NCBI GenBank assembly: GCA_022605405.1
Contig: JABYQQ010000011.1
Coordinates: forward strand, 1,364,001-1,428,000
Direction: 5' to 3'
Source: Earliella scabrosa
Taxonomy: Eukaryota; Basidiomycota; Agaricomycetes; Polyporales; Polyporaceae
Length of the DNA: 64,000 bases
In this document: positions 23,501 to 35,482 of the stretch, in pieces
Position numbering within the stretch: the first letter of the stretch is position 1
Layout of the letters: each line of letters begins with the position of its first letter
The notes under the pieces: generated by a model
Seen by the model: the letters and a program-made list of their open reading frames with translations, nothing else
Told to the model about the DNA's origin: nothing
Databases searched by the model: none
Position numbers and translations under genes: made by a program

Positions 23501-24865
23501 ATGACGTCGGACGAACTGCTTCAGCTCTTCCATGATTCCGGTGTACCCCAAATCGACGGGGCTCCCAGTCTAGACTACCCCACTTTAGTTCTGATACACG
23601 GCTTCGGCTGGCCTAGCGGTAAGCATCCCCCAAGCTCGTGCCCTGCACCATCGGTGTGATCTCGCGATCATCCTACTGATTGTAAATGTGTAGAGATATG
23701 GACCAAGCTGCTCCCATTCGCGCTACAATACAACGCCCGACTAGTTCTTGTGAACAGGCGGGATTACCCGGGCGCCGCCCCTTACCCCGAACGTGACCGT
23801 GCTCTGCTGCAATCGGCCGCCAGCGACAACGAAGAGGCTCTAGCCGGCTTACTCGCCTTCATGGCTGAGCGCGCGCGGGAGCTACACGACTTCCTCCTCG
23901 ACTTCGCGCGCACGAACGACATCCCGGCCGCACAGCCTGCGGCGAACAGAGGCGGAATCGTGATCGCAGGATGGTCTCTGGGCGCGGCGTGGATCACGGC
24001 GCTCCTCGCCAACGTCGCATCTTTCCCAATCCAAGGCGATGTAAGGCTCCACGACTACGTCCGTCGTGTCGTGCTGCACGGTACGTGGGGCACAGGCAGA
24101 TGCTGACTGACTCACACCGCCGCGTCAGATCCTGCCTACCACACCCTCGGATACCCCTCGCCCCCGCCGCCCGCCGACGTGTGGAACCCGTTCATGGATG
24201 CCTCCCTCACCAAAGAGGAGGCCTCTGCGGCGTTCGCAACCTGGGTGAGCGGGTACTACTCGCACGGCGCGGGCGAGACACTCGACCAGCTCCAGATTCG
24301 CCGCCCCGTTGCCAACCCCGCGCCGACAATTTCTGCTCTGTCGGACGCGGAGCGCGCGTGGGCGCATTTCAGCGAGTGCGATGCCGCTCTGCACTTCAGT
24401 GCCCTTCGGTGCGGGCTGTTTGGCCACCTCCGCAAGGCTGCTCTCAGGCTTGGTATACAAGACGCTAGTAGCCCTGCTGCTAAGCCACGTGGAGAAGGCA
24501 CAGAGGACCCTTTGACGAGCTACTCTTGGTTCCACGAGGGAGCCGGGCCTGAGTTACAATGGCCCACAGTCGAAGTCCGCCACATCCTCTGCGATCGGTC
24601 CGTATGGGAGATCTACTATGGCAAATGGGCGCTTCAGACCGAGCTGGAGGAGGCGCACCGTGAGGGAAGGCGCGTGAGGGAGGTGACGTTCGTGAGGCTG
24701 CGCGGTGCAAACCACTTTGTGAGTCTACATCTCGGGCGTCGACTGTATGCATAACGACACGGATGCACTCACCAGGACTATGGTCTCGTTGTACAGAGCC
24801 CGTGGGATTCGCCTGAAGGCACGCTGCAAGCTTTCCTTGTCCCGAGCACCATCGAGATGGTTTGA
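23501..24865 (+). CDS. Alpha/beta-hydrolase, paralogue 2
   Basis: A 387-residue protein in four exons (23501-23618, 23694-24080, 24129-24718, 24797-24865). It has the same layout as paralogue 1: TLVLIHGFGWPS near residue 30, VNRRDYPGAAPYPERD, a complete nucleophile elbow IVIAGWSLG, VRHILCDRS and GANHF. The introns fall at the same codons in both genes (after the HG-loop, after VLLH/VLHG, and before SPWD/SAWE). Compared with paralogue 1 it has an extra run of roughly 20-30 residues before VRHILCDRS (around SSPAAKPRGEGTED). Substrate and location are unknown; no signal peptide is seen. The intact GxSxG motif suggests this copy keeps standard catalysis. Confidence 0.87.
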
Positions 24866-25360
24866 GCGGCCCGGGCTAGCCCGTTGTCCCGTTTGGTTTG
24901 AATCGCAACCGAGTACCAAATTACTATGACGTCATGACGGTCCCTCGGAATGGTCCAGGTGAACTACGTCACATCTTTCTGGCCACGATGTTGGCTGATG
25001 TTGGTCAGTACCTCCATGAACCATGCGATTCAAATGTTATTCTCGTAGGAAGTGGACGCGATAGTACAGTCTACCGGGTTCGTGCTGAAAGGAGTCATTG
25101 GAAGTTCAAGTTAACGCCGGGACAAGTTGAATTTGACAGACTCCGACTGACATTTCCTAGACCGGAATATCCCGCGTTGAACCCCAATTATCTTTCGGCG
25201 ACTCCTGTTCTCTCCCTCTCCAGGACCTCTCTGCACTCACTCCGCGTTCTGCACGTTCAAAAACTCTTCAGCTTTTCCCTGCACCTAGTCTGTCTGTGTT
25301 CCACGTATTTCCGGACTTTGGACCCTTGAAACCTCCCCGAGATCCACTCGCAGTGCTACC
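24866..25360. other. Intergenic region before the coiled-coil gene
   Basis: No gene is seen. A perfect TGACGTCA palindrome occurs at 24927-24934. The sequence just before 25361 gives a good start context (CTACCATGG). Confidence 0.4.
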
Positions 25361-26308
25361 ATGGCCCCTCCCACTAAAGGCTTTGACGACGCCATCGATA
25401 AGCGGCACGTCAGGAGACCGCATATTATCCTGCGCACATTACCTCTCGTCGTTTCCTCCACCAACAACACCGTCACTCTCAGAGTCACATTGGGCAACCC
25501 AGGCTTGAAGATCCCCCCGCGTAAGTCTGTTTGCAACCATCGCGCTCTTCGGCCGACTGACAGGACGGTTGCCGCAGTTGGGCCGCGTGTCTTTCCCCAG
25601 TCCCCGAGCCAGTTTTCTCCTACGGGTCCGAAGGCCTTTCGGATCGGGAGGTCCGGCGATGAAGTTGACTACGGCCGTCCCGGAGTGGCTAAACAGGTCG
25701 GTCGAACTGATCTCTTGAGGAACTTTGAAGACGACGTGATGACGCTCGAACAGGGACTGGCCGGGCGCGATAGGAAGCTAATCGGGCTTGACGTTGACGA
25801 TATTGAACAGAAGCTTGCCAGGATAGAGCAGAAGTTCGACGGAATTGAACAGAGATTCGACCGGATTGAAGAGAAGTTCGACCGGGTGGTACAGAAATGC
25901 CACGGGATGAGCGAGCAATTGAAAGACATAAACCGGAAGCTCGCCGAGATCGAGACGTCCTTGCAGAAACTTGAACGTGCAAAACTCCCGAGGACGACCC
26001 TCGCATCCACTGCCGCCGCTCCGTCGCCTGCTGTTGACAGCTCTATCGCGCATGGCGTTCCAAGACCCTCGACGAACACGAAGATTGTTCGTCCTCCGCC
26101 ACGCACTGCCCGGAGCGACCGGCGCCAGGCTCAGGCTGCCCCCCGTGGACGCATCGCTGGATCCTTGCGAAGTGTTATCAGAGCTATCGGGCGGAAGGTC
26201 AAACATCCTCGGGGCACGGCCAATGGTATAGGAGCCGTTGCGACGAAGGCGACTCGTACCGCGGCTTCCAAGGACGAGCGATCCGCAGCACTGTCAGCTC
26301 ACAAGTAA
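25361..26308 (+). CDS. Heptad-repeat coiled-coil protein, unknown function
   Basis: The open frame is continuous over 315 codons. A consensus intron (GTAAGT...CTGAC...CAG) at 25521-25577 is 57 bases with no stop, so splicing would give 296 residues. The central part is a regular seven-residue repeat, IEQKLAR, IEQKFDG, IEQRFDR, IEEKFDR, then VVQKCHG and a continuing helix DINRKLAEIETSLQKLE, predicted to form a parallel coiled coil of about 60 residues. The N-terminus (PHIILRTLPLVV) and the basic C-terminus (RAIGRKVKHPRG) have no known domain. Nothing identifies a partner. The start is the ATG with a Kozak-like context. Confidence 0.65.
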   Translation: MAPPTKGFDDAIDKRHVRRPHIILRTLPLVVSSTNNTVTLRVTLGNPGLKIPPRKSVCNHRALRPTDRTVAAVGPRVFPQSPSQFSPTGPKAFRIGRSGDEVDYGRPGVAKQVGRTDLLRNFEDDVMTLEQGLAGRDRKLIGLDVDDIEQKLARIEQKFDGIEQRFDRIEEKFDRVVQKCHGMSEQLKDINRKLAEIETSLQKLERAKLPRTTLASTAAAPSPAVDSSIAHGVPRPSTNTKIVRPPPRTARSDRRQAQAAPRGRIAGSLRSVIRAIGRKVKHPRGTANGIGAVATKATRTAASKDERSAALSAHK

Positions 26309-27175
26309 AGACTTGTGCGTCCCCTCCTCTCCGGGGTGTTCCTAGGGGCCGTTAGACTGGCATCACGCTATGTCATGCTAGCCTGCGGTCGCCCCTGTCG
26401 TGTCGTCTGTCCACCGCCGCATTCCCATCGTCTCAACTCATCTCAATATTCCTCCGTCTTCGTCGCTCTCATCGTATTTTCGCCGCACTCCTTCGCACCT
26501 CAAATCCGTACGCGATCCTCGTCCCGCTCGCGTCTGTGGGCATATCGTCTGTCGGCGGCCGCCGTCGCACTCCCAGTCAACGTAACGTCTCACTACACCT
26601 CCTTCGTCGTCGCCGTCGTCATAGTAATTTTACAGCACTCCGCACTCGTCTCTCACCCCTCGAACTCGTACGCGATCCTCGTCGATTCGCTGTCCCCCTT
26701 CTGCAGCTGTTGTTGTTATCCTCTGTCTACTGTCTTTGTTGTATATCTCGTCCTGTCGACCTCCATCATCATGTATGCTGTACAATCAACTTAGGCCGAC
26801 CCTATGTTTCATGGACCTGCGTACAGTCTCGCCCTTCGCGCGCGCGACGCGGCGCGTCAGTCACGTGGTCGCGATCCCCGCCATACCAAACGTCGAAACA
26901 AGATTGTGCGATTTCGTGAGGACGTGTCGCGTTCATTAAGCATCCAGCGCGCACCGGGACGCGGGGGGTATATATTACAGGAGAGTACACTACAGTCTAC
27001 CGCTCCCCGCGCGACCGCAGGCGAGCGCCATCTAAGATAGTACCGCAAATCTAGAGCGTCTCGCGAGGCCTCTAGGTATATGGATGGATGGGATGGATGG
27101 TATGGATGGATGCAAGCACTGGGTCAGGCTACAACACCACGTCTGCTTCTGGCGTGTTCGTGTTCGTGTTCGTGT
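26309..27175. other. Intergenic region with simple repeats
   Basis: Contains pyrimidine-rich, CGTC-rich sequence (26400-26760) and two microsatellites just right of it. Open frames here are low-complexity and are not called. Confidence 0.4.
27080..27112 (+). repeat. ATGG-type tetranucleotide microsatellite
   Basis: Imperfect (ATGG)n run of about 33 bases, close to the 3' end of ERG1. Confidence 0.85.
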
Positions 27176-27177
27176 TT
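27154..27177 (+). repeat. GTGTTC hexanucleotide repeat
   Basis: About four copies in a row (the last imperfect), touching the ERG1 stop codon at 27176. Confidence 0.8.
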
Positions 27178-28927
27178 AGAGGCGGAACTCGGACCACAGG
27201 AGGGGCATGAACACCACGCACGCCGTCCAGAACTGCACACGGTCGTCAGCGACACGGGTTCCAAAAGTCCAGGACCATGGATGGTGCCAAAGGGGGGAGG
27301 GACTTACCACCTGGACGCTCTTGACCGCGAGGAGCGGGTACTCGTCTGGCCGCGGACGCGCATACACGGGCTTGCCGTCGACGCTGCCGACCTGGCGGGG
27401 GTGCGTGAAGAGGACCCAGATCGAGTAGAAGGCGACGGTGAAGAAGTGACGGAAGAGCAGGGCGGGGGACTGCTCGATTCTATGTGCGGGACGGACCGGA
27501 AGTCAGGAGTCAGGTCGGGACACATACGCGGAAATGAGGAGACGGAGACGGGACGTACGCGGCGAGGAGCGTGACGGGTTCGCGCACGCAGTTGCCGCCG
27601 AGTTCAAAGTATTTGAAGCAGCCCGTGCGGAGCACCTCGAGCATTGGATCTGTCGCGGGGGACGAAAACGAGGTGAGCCGAGGTGAGCGGGAGGGGGGGG
27701 ATTCAAACGCATATAACGCACCAGAAGCGCTGAAGAGGTCGTACAGGGCGACGCTGAGGATGTTGACGGTGGAAGACAGTGATTTGCGCTCCCAGTGCCA
27801 CCGGTGGAGGACACCCTGGATCTCGCTCCAGTCCGCCAGGTCTTTCACGTCGAGCAGCATGTCGCGGAGGAGCACAACGTCGTTGAACGCGACGGTCATA
27901 CCGCCGCCGGTGAGCGGATGACGCATGTTCCACGAGTCGCCGAGGAGGAGCACCCCCTCTTTCGTCTGCTTGCCCTGCTCCGAGGCGGGTAGCAGCGAGT
28001 TGGGCATCCGTCGTAGCCGGTCGTTCTCGATGGCCTTTTGAGCGGGGAGGTGAAGGGAAGCGGGGAGTCGGGGGATGATGTTTTGTACAATGTAGCCCTG
28101 GTCCGCGGAGTAAGGACCAGGCACGAAGGGGCAGCGCACACGAACACGAAAGCACTCACTTTGAGGTCCGACGGGACGGGATGCTTCACGTCGACCAATA
28201 TCCGCGTGTCGTGGGTGCCGATCTGGTACGACAGCACGAGCCCGAACCCGTCGATGAGCATCACCGTGCCGTGCTTCGGGATCGGCAGCTGCGCGTCCTC
28301 GAGCACGAGCCCGACAAAGTGGCCCTTGAGCTCCGGCTGGATGGCAGCCTTGCCCATGACCTGGCTCCGGAAGTTGGAGAAGCAGCCGTCGGCGACGACG
28401 GTGAGGTCCGCAAAGAACGCCTCCTTCTCCACCGCGCCCTCCTCCTTGCGCGTCGCGCGCACGCCCAGCACGCGCCCCGTCAGCGGGCACTCGATCAGCT
28501 CCGACACCGTCGCCTCGACGACCTCGACGCGCTCCGCCGCCCTCGCCTTCGCGCGCAGCGCCTGGATGAACCGGCCGTGGTGGAACGACCAGCCCTCGTG
28601 CCCGTCAGGGTAGGGGATGTGCACCGGCTGGCCGCCGAGCATGACACAGTAGCCGTAGGTCGGGATGGCGTCGATGCCCTCCACGCAGCCTTCGAGCCCG
28701 AGCTTCTTCAGCGCCATCATACCCCCTGGCTGGAGGAGCTCGCCGACGATCCTGTCCGGCTCTGCCATTGACCGTTCGAGGAGACATATCCGCAGAGAGC
28801 GGCCACGCGCGACAGCAGCGGAGGAGAGCGCATGAGCAAGAGCAGAGCCAGCAACGCCGGCACCGACGATGAGGACGTCGTACGAGGCAGACCACATGTT
28901 GGCGCGAGAATCCGAGGCGGCAGTCAT
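27176..28927 (-). CDS. ERG1: Squalene monooxygenase (squalene epoxidase)
   Basis: An FAD enzyme of the ER that makes 2,3-oxidosqualene in ergosterol synthesis, the step blocked by terbinafine. Five exons (28927-28160, 28097-27722, 27649-27559, 27479-27308, 27232-27176) give 487 residues, near the yeast 496. The FAD Rossmann motif is DVLIVGAGVAGSALA at about residue 16. Further family blocks are ERSMAEPDRIVGELLQPGG, the VVADGCFSNFR ribose loop, and GDSWNMRHPLTGGGMTVAF, which binds the pyrophosphate and faces squalene. The C-terminal exons give GCFKYFELGGNCVREPV, the helix FFTVAFYSIWVLFTHP and the membrane-binding end FWTACVVFMPLLW. The last exon is only 57 bases and is confirmed by that hydrophobic ending. 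Start at 28927; a second ATG lies ten codons later. Confidence 0.95.
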
Positions 28928-30125
28928 CCTTGTCGGCGTCGTAGAGAGCGGTTTATGTGCGTCGTGGAGGGTGCTCCAGCCCAGTCGTCGTTGGTCTCGT
29001 CGTCGGTCTCGACTGCTGCACGCATTTTAGAGTCGGACCACTTCTCTCCAAAATCGGGCGCTTGCCGTACATACGATCAGGCGCCGTCCCGACCGACCGG
29101 GATCGTCGGCAGCTGCCGGTGTCTGGACCATAACAGGCATCCAGACTACCAACTTCGAACTTCGAAGTTCTCAAGCCTGACAATGGACAGGCTGGACGGT
29201 TGCTTCTTGAGGAACCCTGGTGCTACATAGCGTGCTTGACTCAGTCGACGAACATGCAGACAGTCGAATAGCGTATGCAGCACTAGTGGGAGGATTCTTC
29301 CAACTTCCAAGCCAGCCCGCCGGGCCAAAACCACGAGCCCAGACGGCGGAGCACTGCGCGTCGTGCTTGAAGCGTATATGTAATTAGGACCAAGAGGCAG
29401 GGAATGGAGCGAACAACTCAGTCTTCAACCAGGCCCGGGCCTTCGGACGGTACGGCTCTTAGGTGGAGATCCTCCACAGTGAACCGTACTCAATGCGCTC
29501 GCCCGGTTGACGAACACTCAGAGCGAGTCAGCCTGAGCGACAGCACTGGCAGTTCGACACAGCAGGCCAGCGGTGAGCGAACGAGATAACAGGATTTCGA
29601 ACCACCCTTGTCGTACTTCTTCATCCTTCAAACTACTTACCAAGACGAACGCGAGTTGTATCGTTTGGCATGCGCAGCGGGGCCTCTCGCTTCGTCTACT
29701 ATCGTTCGTCCGAGTCGACCAGCCTGAGCTGTCTATTGCGGTAGCGTCCTTCTCCATTGACTTTGTGAGTGGCCGTCCCGTGAGAAGCCTGAATGACGTG
29801 AAGTGGAGAGACAGACTTGACCCGTCTCAAAACGGCCTGCAGCTAATATGAATATTCCGACGAACAGCCCACGCCGCCTCGCACGAACGACAGGATCCAA
29901 ATAGATTTGTACTGGCCAGAGCAGTAGTCCACGACATGCCCGCTCAACATCAGCAATAGTGAGAGTACAGCTGCTGCGGAGCCAGGCAGCAACGGGAATC
30001 TCATGTTCCTATTAGTAGCATCGTGTGCGCCCAATCGTGGCGGCGGGGACAGCGTCGGGGAGTTCGGATACTCGATCTAATACATAGCAGCAGCACGATA
30101 ACACAATGCCCTCCCACCAGCGAAC
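28928..30125. other. Intergenic region between ERG1 and EOS1
   Basis: About 1.2 kb with no supported gene. The left part is the ERG1 promoter. A small perfect palindrome GAACTTCGAAGTTC lies near 29156-29169. Confidence 0.4.
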
Positions 30126-31705
30126 TCAGCAGCCCATGAACTCGCGCCTCAGCACGACCGCCCACGCCATCACAAAGTACACCCCACCCGCCGGCAGCGC
30201 GCACTTGACCCCGACCTCGCCCCAGTCCCACCGCCGCCGCCGGCCCCTGCGCAGCAGCTCCTCCTCGTTGTGCGCCGCCGCCCCCGCCGCCCCATGTGGG
30301 TGTGGGACCGCCGCGGGCACGATGTTCGACGTCACCCACAGCTGCACGCTCCGGCTGCAGCACGTCGTCGTCCCAATCACCGCCCAGCAGATCAGCGGCC
30401 GCACCTCGTGGTCCAGGATCGTCAGCGTCAGGTGCGTCGCAGGCCAGCAGATCGCTACCGAGGCGGCGGTCAGCGCGTGAGCGGGAGGAGAGGGATAGGA
30501 CGCACCTTGCAGGGCGAGGAGACGGATGAGCGTGGCAAAGGGCGAGTAGTACACCCGCCATCGCTTCAGCAGCCCCGTCGTCAGCTGCAGACACTGCCAG
30601 CCTGTGAGAACAGACTGACACATAGTGAGCACGCGCACGAGACGGACGAGAGCCGAGGGACGCACCCAGAGCACACTGACGGCATAGTCGACGCGCCACT
30701 CATCCAGCCCGTCCGGAGGCCGGAACACGCGATAGAGGTTCCACAGCGTGCCAAACACCGCGGGCACGATCGCAAGGAGGCGGAAAAGCTGGAAGAGGAT
30801 CGGCACGAGCCACGCCGTCGACGGCGGCAGCGTGACATGTCGCGAGAGCGACGAGCGGGTGATTCGTGCAGTGGGAAGGTTTCGTGGCTGTCAGTGTCCG
30901 TCCGCGGTATGCAGGACGTGACGGTGCGGCGGTCAGGTCGGCGGACGAGGCGAGACCAATCACGCACACTCACCGAGTCCTCGCCCTCCGTCTCTGTCTC
31001 TCCCGCACACGGCGCCCCCGGTGCGGTCGTGATCGGCCGCGACCAGTGCTCGTCGTACGCCCGCGCCTTGCCCTTCCCGAGCAGCCGGTGCCTCAGCGTG
31101 TCCGCGAGGCTCGTCGAGCGGAACACGACGCCCTCGTCCGTCTCTGCGCCCGACTCCTCCTCTTCGCTCGACAGCGGTCCGCGCGGCGGTGCGGCGCGTG
31201 CATGTTCCGAGAATGCGTGACGTGAATGTGAAGAGAGCGGAGGGTTGTTCGGGAGCCGGAGATGAGGAGACGATGACGCCCGCTTGGTGACGGTCGTCGA
31301 GATCGGATGCACCTCGGGTGGTGTCAGAGAATACGGTGGTGGGCTGCTGCTGGGGGCGCTCATCGTAGCAGCCGGAGGATGAGTCGGGCGGTCGCGCGCG
31401 CGGGTCGTGCGTCTCGTTCCACCGAAGGTGTGAGAGCGGCGGCGGGGCAAGCGCGGGGCAGGAGGATGGGAGGAGTGGGGCGTTGGGATTAGAGTTGGGC
31501 TGGACCGTTCCTGGAGCGGAGTCAATTGCAAGCTGGTGGCGGAGGGAGCACCAGACCGGAATGGCGGAGTCCGCGAGGACGTGGACTGGGCAGTGTCGCG
31601 AGGTTGCTGGACGAAGATGTCGACGGTGGGGACAATTAGGAAGCCAGCCGGGGGTCCGTACGGCGGTGGGTCCTGGGTGTCGGGGTGCAGGGACATGATG
31701 AGCAT
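30126..31705 (-). CDS. EOS1: EOS1-type N-glycosylation / ER membrane protein
   Basis: Eos1 is an ER membrane protein of fungi linked to N-glycosylation and oxidative-stress tolerance. Four exons (31705-30974, 30887-30666, 30614-30506, 30454-30126) give 463 residues. The first 240 or so are low-complexity, proline- and serine-rich, with an acidic patch (SSEEEESGAETDEG). The conserved domain follows: TAWLVPILFQLFRLLAIVPA, VFGTLWNLYRVFRPP, VDYAVSVLW, LTGWQCLQLTTGLLKRW, ATLIRLLALQAICWPATHLT and RPLICWAVIGTTTCCSR, with about four membrane segments. All three joins restore this domain in phase. The long N-terminus is a basidiomycete extension (yeast Eos1 is shorter). Start could be 31705 or the ATG three codons later. 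Confidence 0.85.
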
Positions 31706-34700
31706 GAGAGGGATGTTGGCGGGACCGGGATGGGCGCGAAGAGGAGACGGAATGGAGAGACGTGTAGACAAAGCACTCACAAGTTATATGTGCCCCTGTT
31801 GTGATCGCCGCTAAGGCGAGAATGGAGAAAGGTGGTCCCGTCGGAGTCGTCGTTGGATGGCCCAGCCCGGTTGGTGGTGGAGAAGGAGCAAGATGCAATG
31901 ACGGAACTGGCACGCGGCTCGGAGGCGCCCCCGAGGCCCTTCCATCTCCCACCACCACCCGCGACGGCTGTCTAGCTTTGTTCGTCGCCGTCGTCGGCTC
32001 GCTGACTTCTGTCTTCTGCCGGAAGGTTGCTATCGCTGTGGCGGAGATAGCAGCTGCGAAACAGGGCTCGGTCTTCACCAAACGGGCAGCGGGGCGTGGG
32101 CTCGCTGCCGGGTTCGCGACTCGGACTGTCATAGACGATAACAGCGCTCTTCACCGTCAGGAACGTGAGACGGCGACCGGGACAGATGGTCGTGGAGCGG
32201 AAGCAAGAGAGCACGACGTGCGGATCTCGCCCCGTCGCCCTTTTGGGTCGCCGTTCTTTTCCCAAATATTTACGAACCTGTCACCGGAGGACATCTGTTA
32301 CCTGGAGCCCAAACGCGTCACCGCGTCACCTTTTCGATAGCTTCCCCCTGCGATCGCAAACGCGGCCGTATATATCCAGTCGGTCTGGGCCTCGATGACG
32401 TTCGTCTCCGTGCAGTGCAAGACTCAGAGAGCACAAGCGAGAGAGGAGAGTCCGCTCGGCGCAACTAGCATACGCGACTGCTCTCCGACCTCACCGAGTC
32501 ACGAACTCGAACACCAGTCCATCACGCCTCTTCTTGAGAGCGCGACACGGACACAAGCTCGCGTTGAATGGCGTCGTCAGTTGCCACGGCTCCCTTGGAC
32601 GGCGTATTACCGATAAGGCGAGTTCCCCGCCACGAAGCAGTCCGGCCTAATCTCTTGACACATTGGCACAGATAGCGTTACGTCGATCCCTACCTCTCTT
32701 GCAATTGGCTGTCTGAAGTGTGCAGCGCGTTCATGTAACGGTCGCTCGGCTCTCCCCGAGATGCCATGCTGCGTACGAGAAGGAGGTCCTCGTCAAGCAT
32801 GCTTTTGGCTGCTAATAACGATCCTATACCATGACCATGCAGTACGGTTCGCTCTCACAGTATCAGACTTCTGACTGCAGGGTACGTTCCTGAAGGCACT
32901 CGGCGAATCAAGCTAGCTGCAACGCGAGGCCCACAAACAGCTTGCGAGTGGCTAGGTCCGACCGCCACCATCCACCTGCGAGTCGGCGGCTGCCTGAGCT
33001 GCGAATGCTCCGTCCTCTCCAATACTGGGATGAGTTTTTGTCTGTTGAAGGGACCGCTGTTTCCAGACGCGTCCAACTCGGAGTTCCCATATCATGACCC
33101 ATCCTATCTTTTTTCGCGCTTTTATATCATACAGAGTATAGGGGCGAATTACCGATAGGTATCACGGTGGCGGGCGAGTGTCGTCAGCTACATAATGTTG
33201 CCTACATCTAAGGGAGGCTTCGTGTGTGCTGACAACAGCGCCATGGTCGCCAACTTGCGAGGACCAGGGTCTCTCGTCAATCAAGCGGTTCGGGCGCGTC
33301 CGCAGAGCTGAACATGGACGGTGCTCAGCGCTCTCGTTCGACATAATGAACGTCATGACGTCACGGTAAGAGCTCACCCGTGGCAAGAACTCGTACTCAC
33401 CGCGGTAATTCCACCAGGGGCGGTACTTCCTGACTCTGCACTTGCTCCCTGTCTTGGAACACTCTGCATCCTGGGCAGGTTGGCGATTATATCCGGCAGC
33501 AATGCTGAGTGCCACTGGCTGAAGGGAGAGGAAGCCTCAGCAAACGAGCTCCCCGGCACTGCCTGTTCAGGAATCAGGCCTGTGAATGGTGGTTCTCGAT
33601 GTGACGCACTGCTGGCCGACAGCGGGACCATGTGCGGCACGGTCTGAACGGATTCGAACATATCGCTAGCCTGGGTCACAGCTACTCTTCTACTCCGAGC
33701 ACGTCCTGAGCACACTGCAGCAGATCGGTGTCCCCAAGAGGGGCGCAGAAATAAGCGCTATGACCGGGGGTCCTTTATGCACTTTTGGTATGTCAGTTCG
33801 TTATGGGTAATGAGGGCTTCTCAGACGCATACATAGACCACAGGGTACAGGCAGGGACTTCAGTTCATAGCCGTATGATGTCCATTGTCCACAGAATGGT
33901 CCAAGTGGCCCTGTTGGGCGCTCATAGCGCCATAACGGCAACAAATCTCGAGGTTCCGTCTTGAATATTTCGGTGCTAAACAACGCAGTCTGACCCAGAA
34001 CGATGTCCGTATGATGAGTTGGCGTACTAGAAGTGCCCCGAGTAGTTTGATAAGGTAAGTATGTTGCAGATTATGGTCGAGAACATATGACTGAACATAC
34101 CATATATGGCAGGAGGGGAGGAGGAGGGTCCCCGGAAACTCGTTACTGCACTTCATGTACGTCGGTCATATATTCAATTCCTGCACCCCTCTTGGGTGTC
34201 CCAGTCACCATGTAGCCATCGCTTGTCTGGCCTCCCGTGTGTATAGAAGGTCACTGATCTTTGTGGTCACTCGTACGCAGAGGTGAGCTTGCGCTCACTA
34301 GGTCAGATACGCGGGGCGTCGTGTACTACAGTATGTGGGGCTACTGAATTCTTCGGGATGCTGGACACGCGGTGGTGTCGGTTAGCAGAACCGGAGGTCC
34401 CATAGATATCGATGGTAAGTCACCGTGCACTGAATCTCGTTGCAAGACGTATTGTAGTTGTGTTTGTTCCTCCTGTGACTTGCAAAGAAGACCGTGTTCG
34501 CACCATTCGGTCTGCTTTGTTTCAGACTACTACCGGAGGAGAGTAGAGATTGAGATGGGTCCGTGCAGTCGTCATACTCCGAATCGAGGCGCCTGCCTAG
34601 CTTACGCCTACTTATCACCTCCATCAAAGGGCTCTCAGTGTCGACCAGCATCCCTAAGAATTGAGCAGCCCTAGTCGGGACTCGACCGAACCAAGCTTGA

Positions 34701-35482
34701 TAATATTGCAGCTGTAGCTAGAGCCCGAGCCCTGATGCATGATGCACTCAGCGGTTCTCAAGATACTCGTCAATTGCTCAGTAAACCTATGCGATCTACA
34801 GAAGAACTTGAGCTCCCAACTCAACTCCAGACTTCGACCTGTCCAGTCGTCTTGAGCTTGTCCTTACTTACCCCGCAGGTTTTCGCGCATGTACCTTCAT
34901 CCGATGATCCTCGAGCTCGTCCACCAGGGGCCCTGCACAAATCATCAGCGCGGAATTAGCGGACCCGTACTGTCGGTGCGGACGATTAGTTTAAGTAACC
35001 TCAAAACGATCGGGAAAGATGGGTCGCCTCGTGGCTCCTGCAGGCTTTCTGGGGCTGAGTACTGAGTACATACTTATCATTTCCAACGTCGGAATGGTGT
35101 CTGGCGGCAGAATTGGACGCGCATCGACTTGGTTCCCACCACTTGCCGCCAGAAGTACCCTCTCGACAGCGCACATACTTATGTACCACCACCACGTCGA
35201 CGGTCGCGGTCCGCGAACGCAATTCGAATTTCGTGACCAGCACGATTGATGCAGGAGATAAGTTCACGCTCTAAACACGATCGGGCAGGCACCAACCTGC
35301 ACCAAGACGCCAGTATGGGAACAGCTGACCGGTCCGCCCTCGCTCCTTTGGCCACGCGAAATTGTATTCCCGGTCTATCGTACGGTTGCGGGCAATACTG
35401 GGGCAATACAAAAGGGCTGGAGGGCGCGGGGAGTGATGTTGGAGCCCGGCACTCTACCCCGCTGCGACTCTGACGACACGCG
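31706..35482. other. Long intergenic region (3.8 kb)
   Basis: The first 500 bases are GC-rich and open in several frames as an extension of the EOS1 5' region; they are probably leader and promoter. The rest has only short frames, one tentative small gene at 33277-33661, and a TGACGTCA palindrome at 33356-33363. The right end is the MFS gene promoter. No repeat or transposon end is recognised. Confidence 0.35.
33277..33661 (-). CDS. Tentative small protein of 104 residues
   Basis: Two exons (33661-33378, 33307-33277) with a GTGAGC...CAG intron would encode a serine- and proline-rich protein starting MFESVQTVPHMVPLS and ending GSADAPEPLD. The composition is plausible but there is no domain, and an alternative donor lies 29 bases upstream. 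It may be a chance frame. Confidence 0.22.

Noticed and set aside
24927..24934. Additional TGACGTCA palindromes (here and at 33356-33363)
   Set aside because: They are isolated eight-base motifs far from any supported start codon; chance occurrence is plausible.
30270..31220. 316-codon plus-strand open frame opposite EOS1
   Set aside because: Arginine-rich composition and lack of motifs mark it as the antisense shadow of the GC-rich EOS1 coding region.
30960..32132. 390-codon minus-strand frame overlapping the EOS1 start
   Set aside because: It is a low-complexity proline/serine frame out of phase with the conserved domain; EOS1 explains the region.
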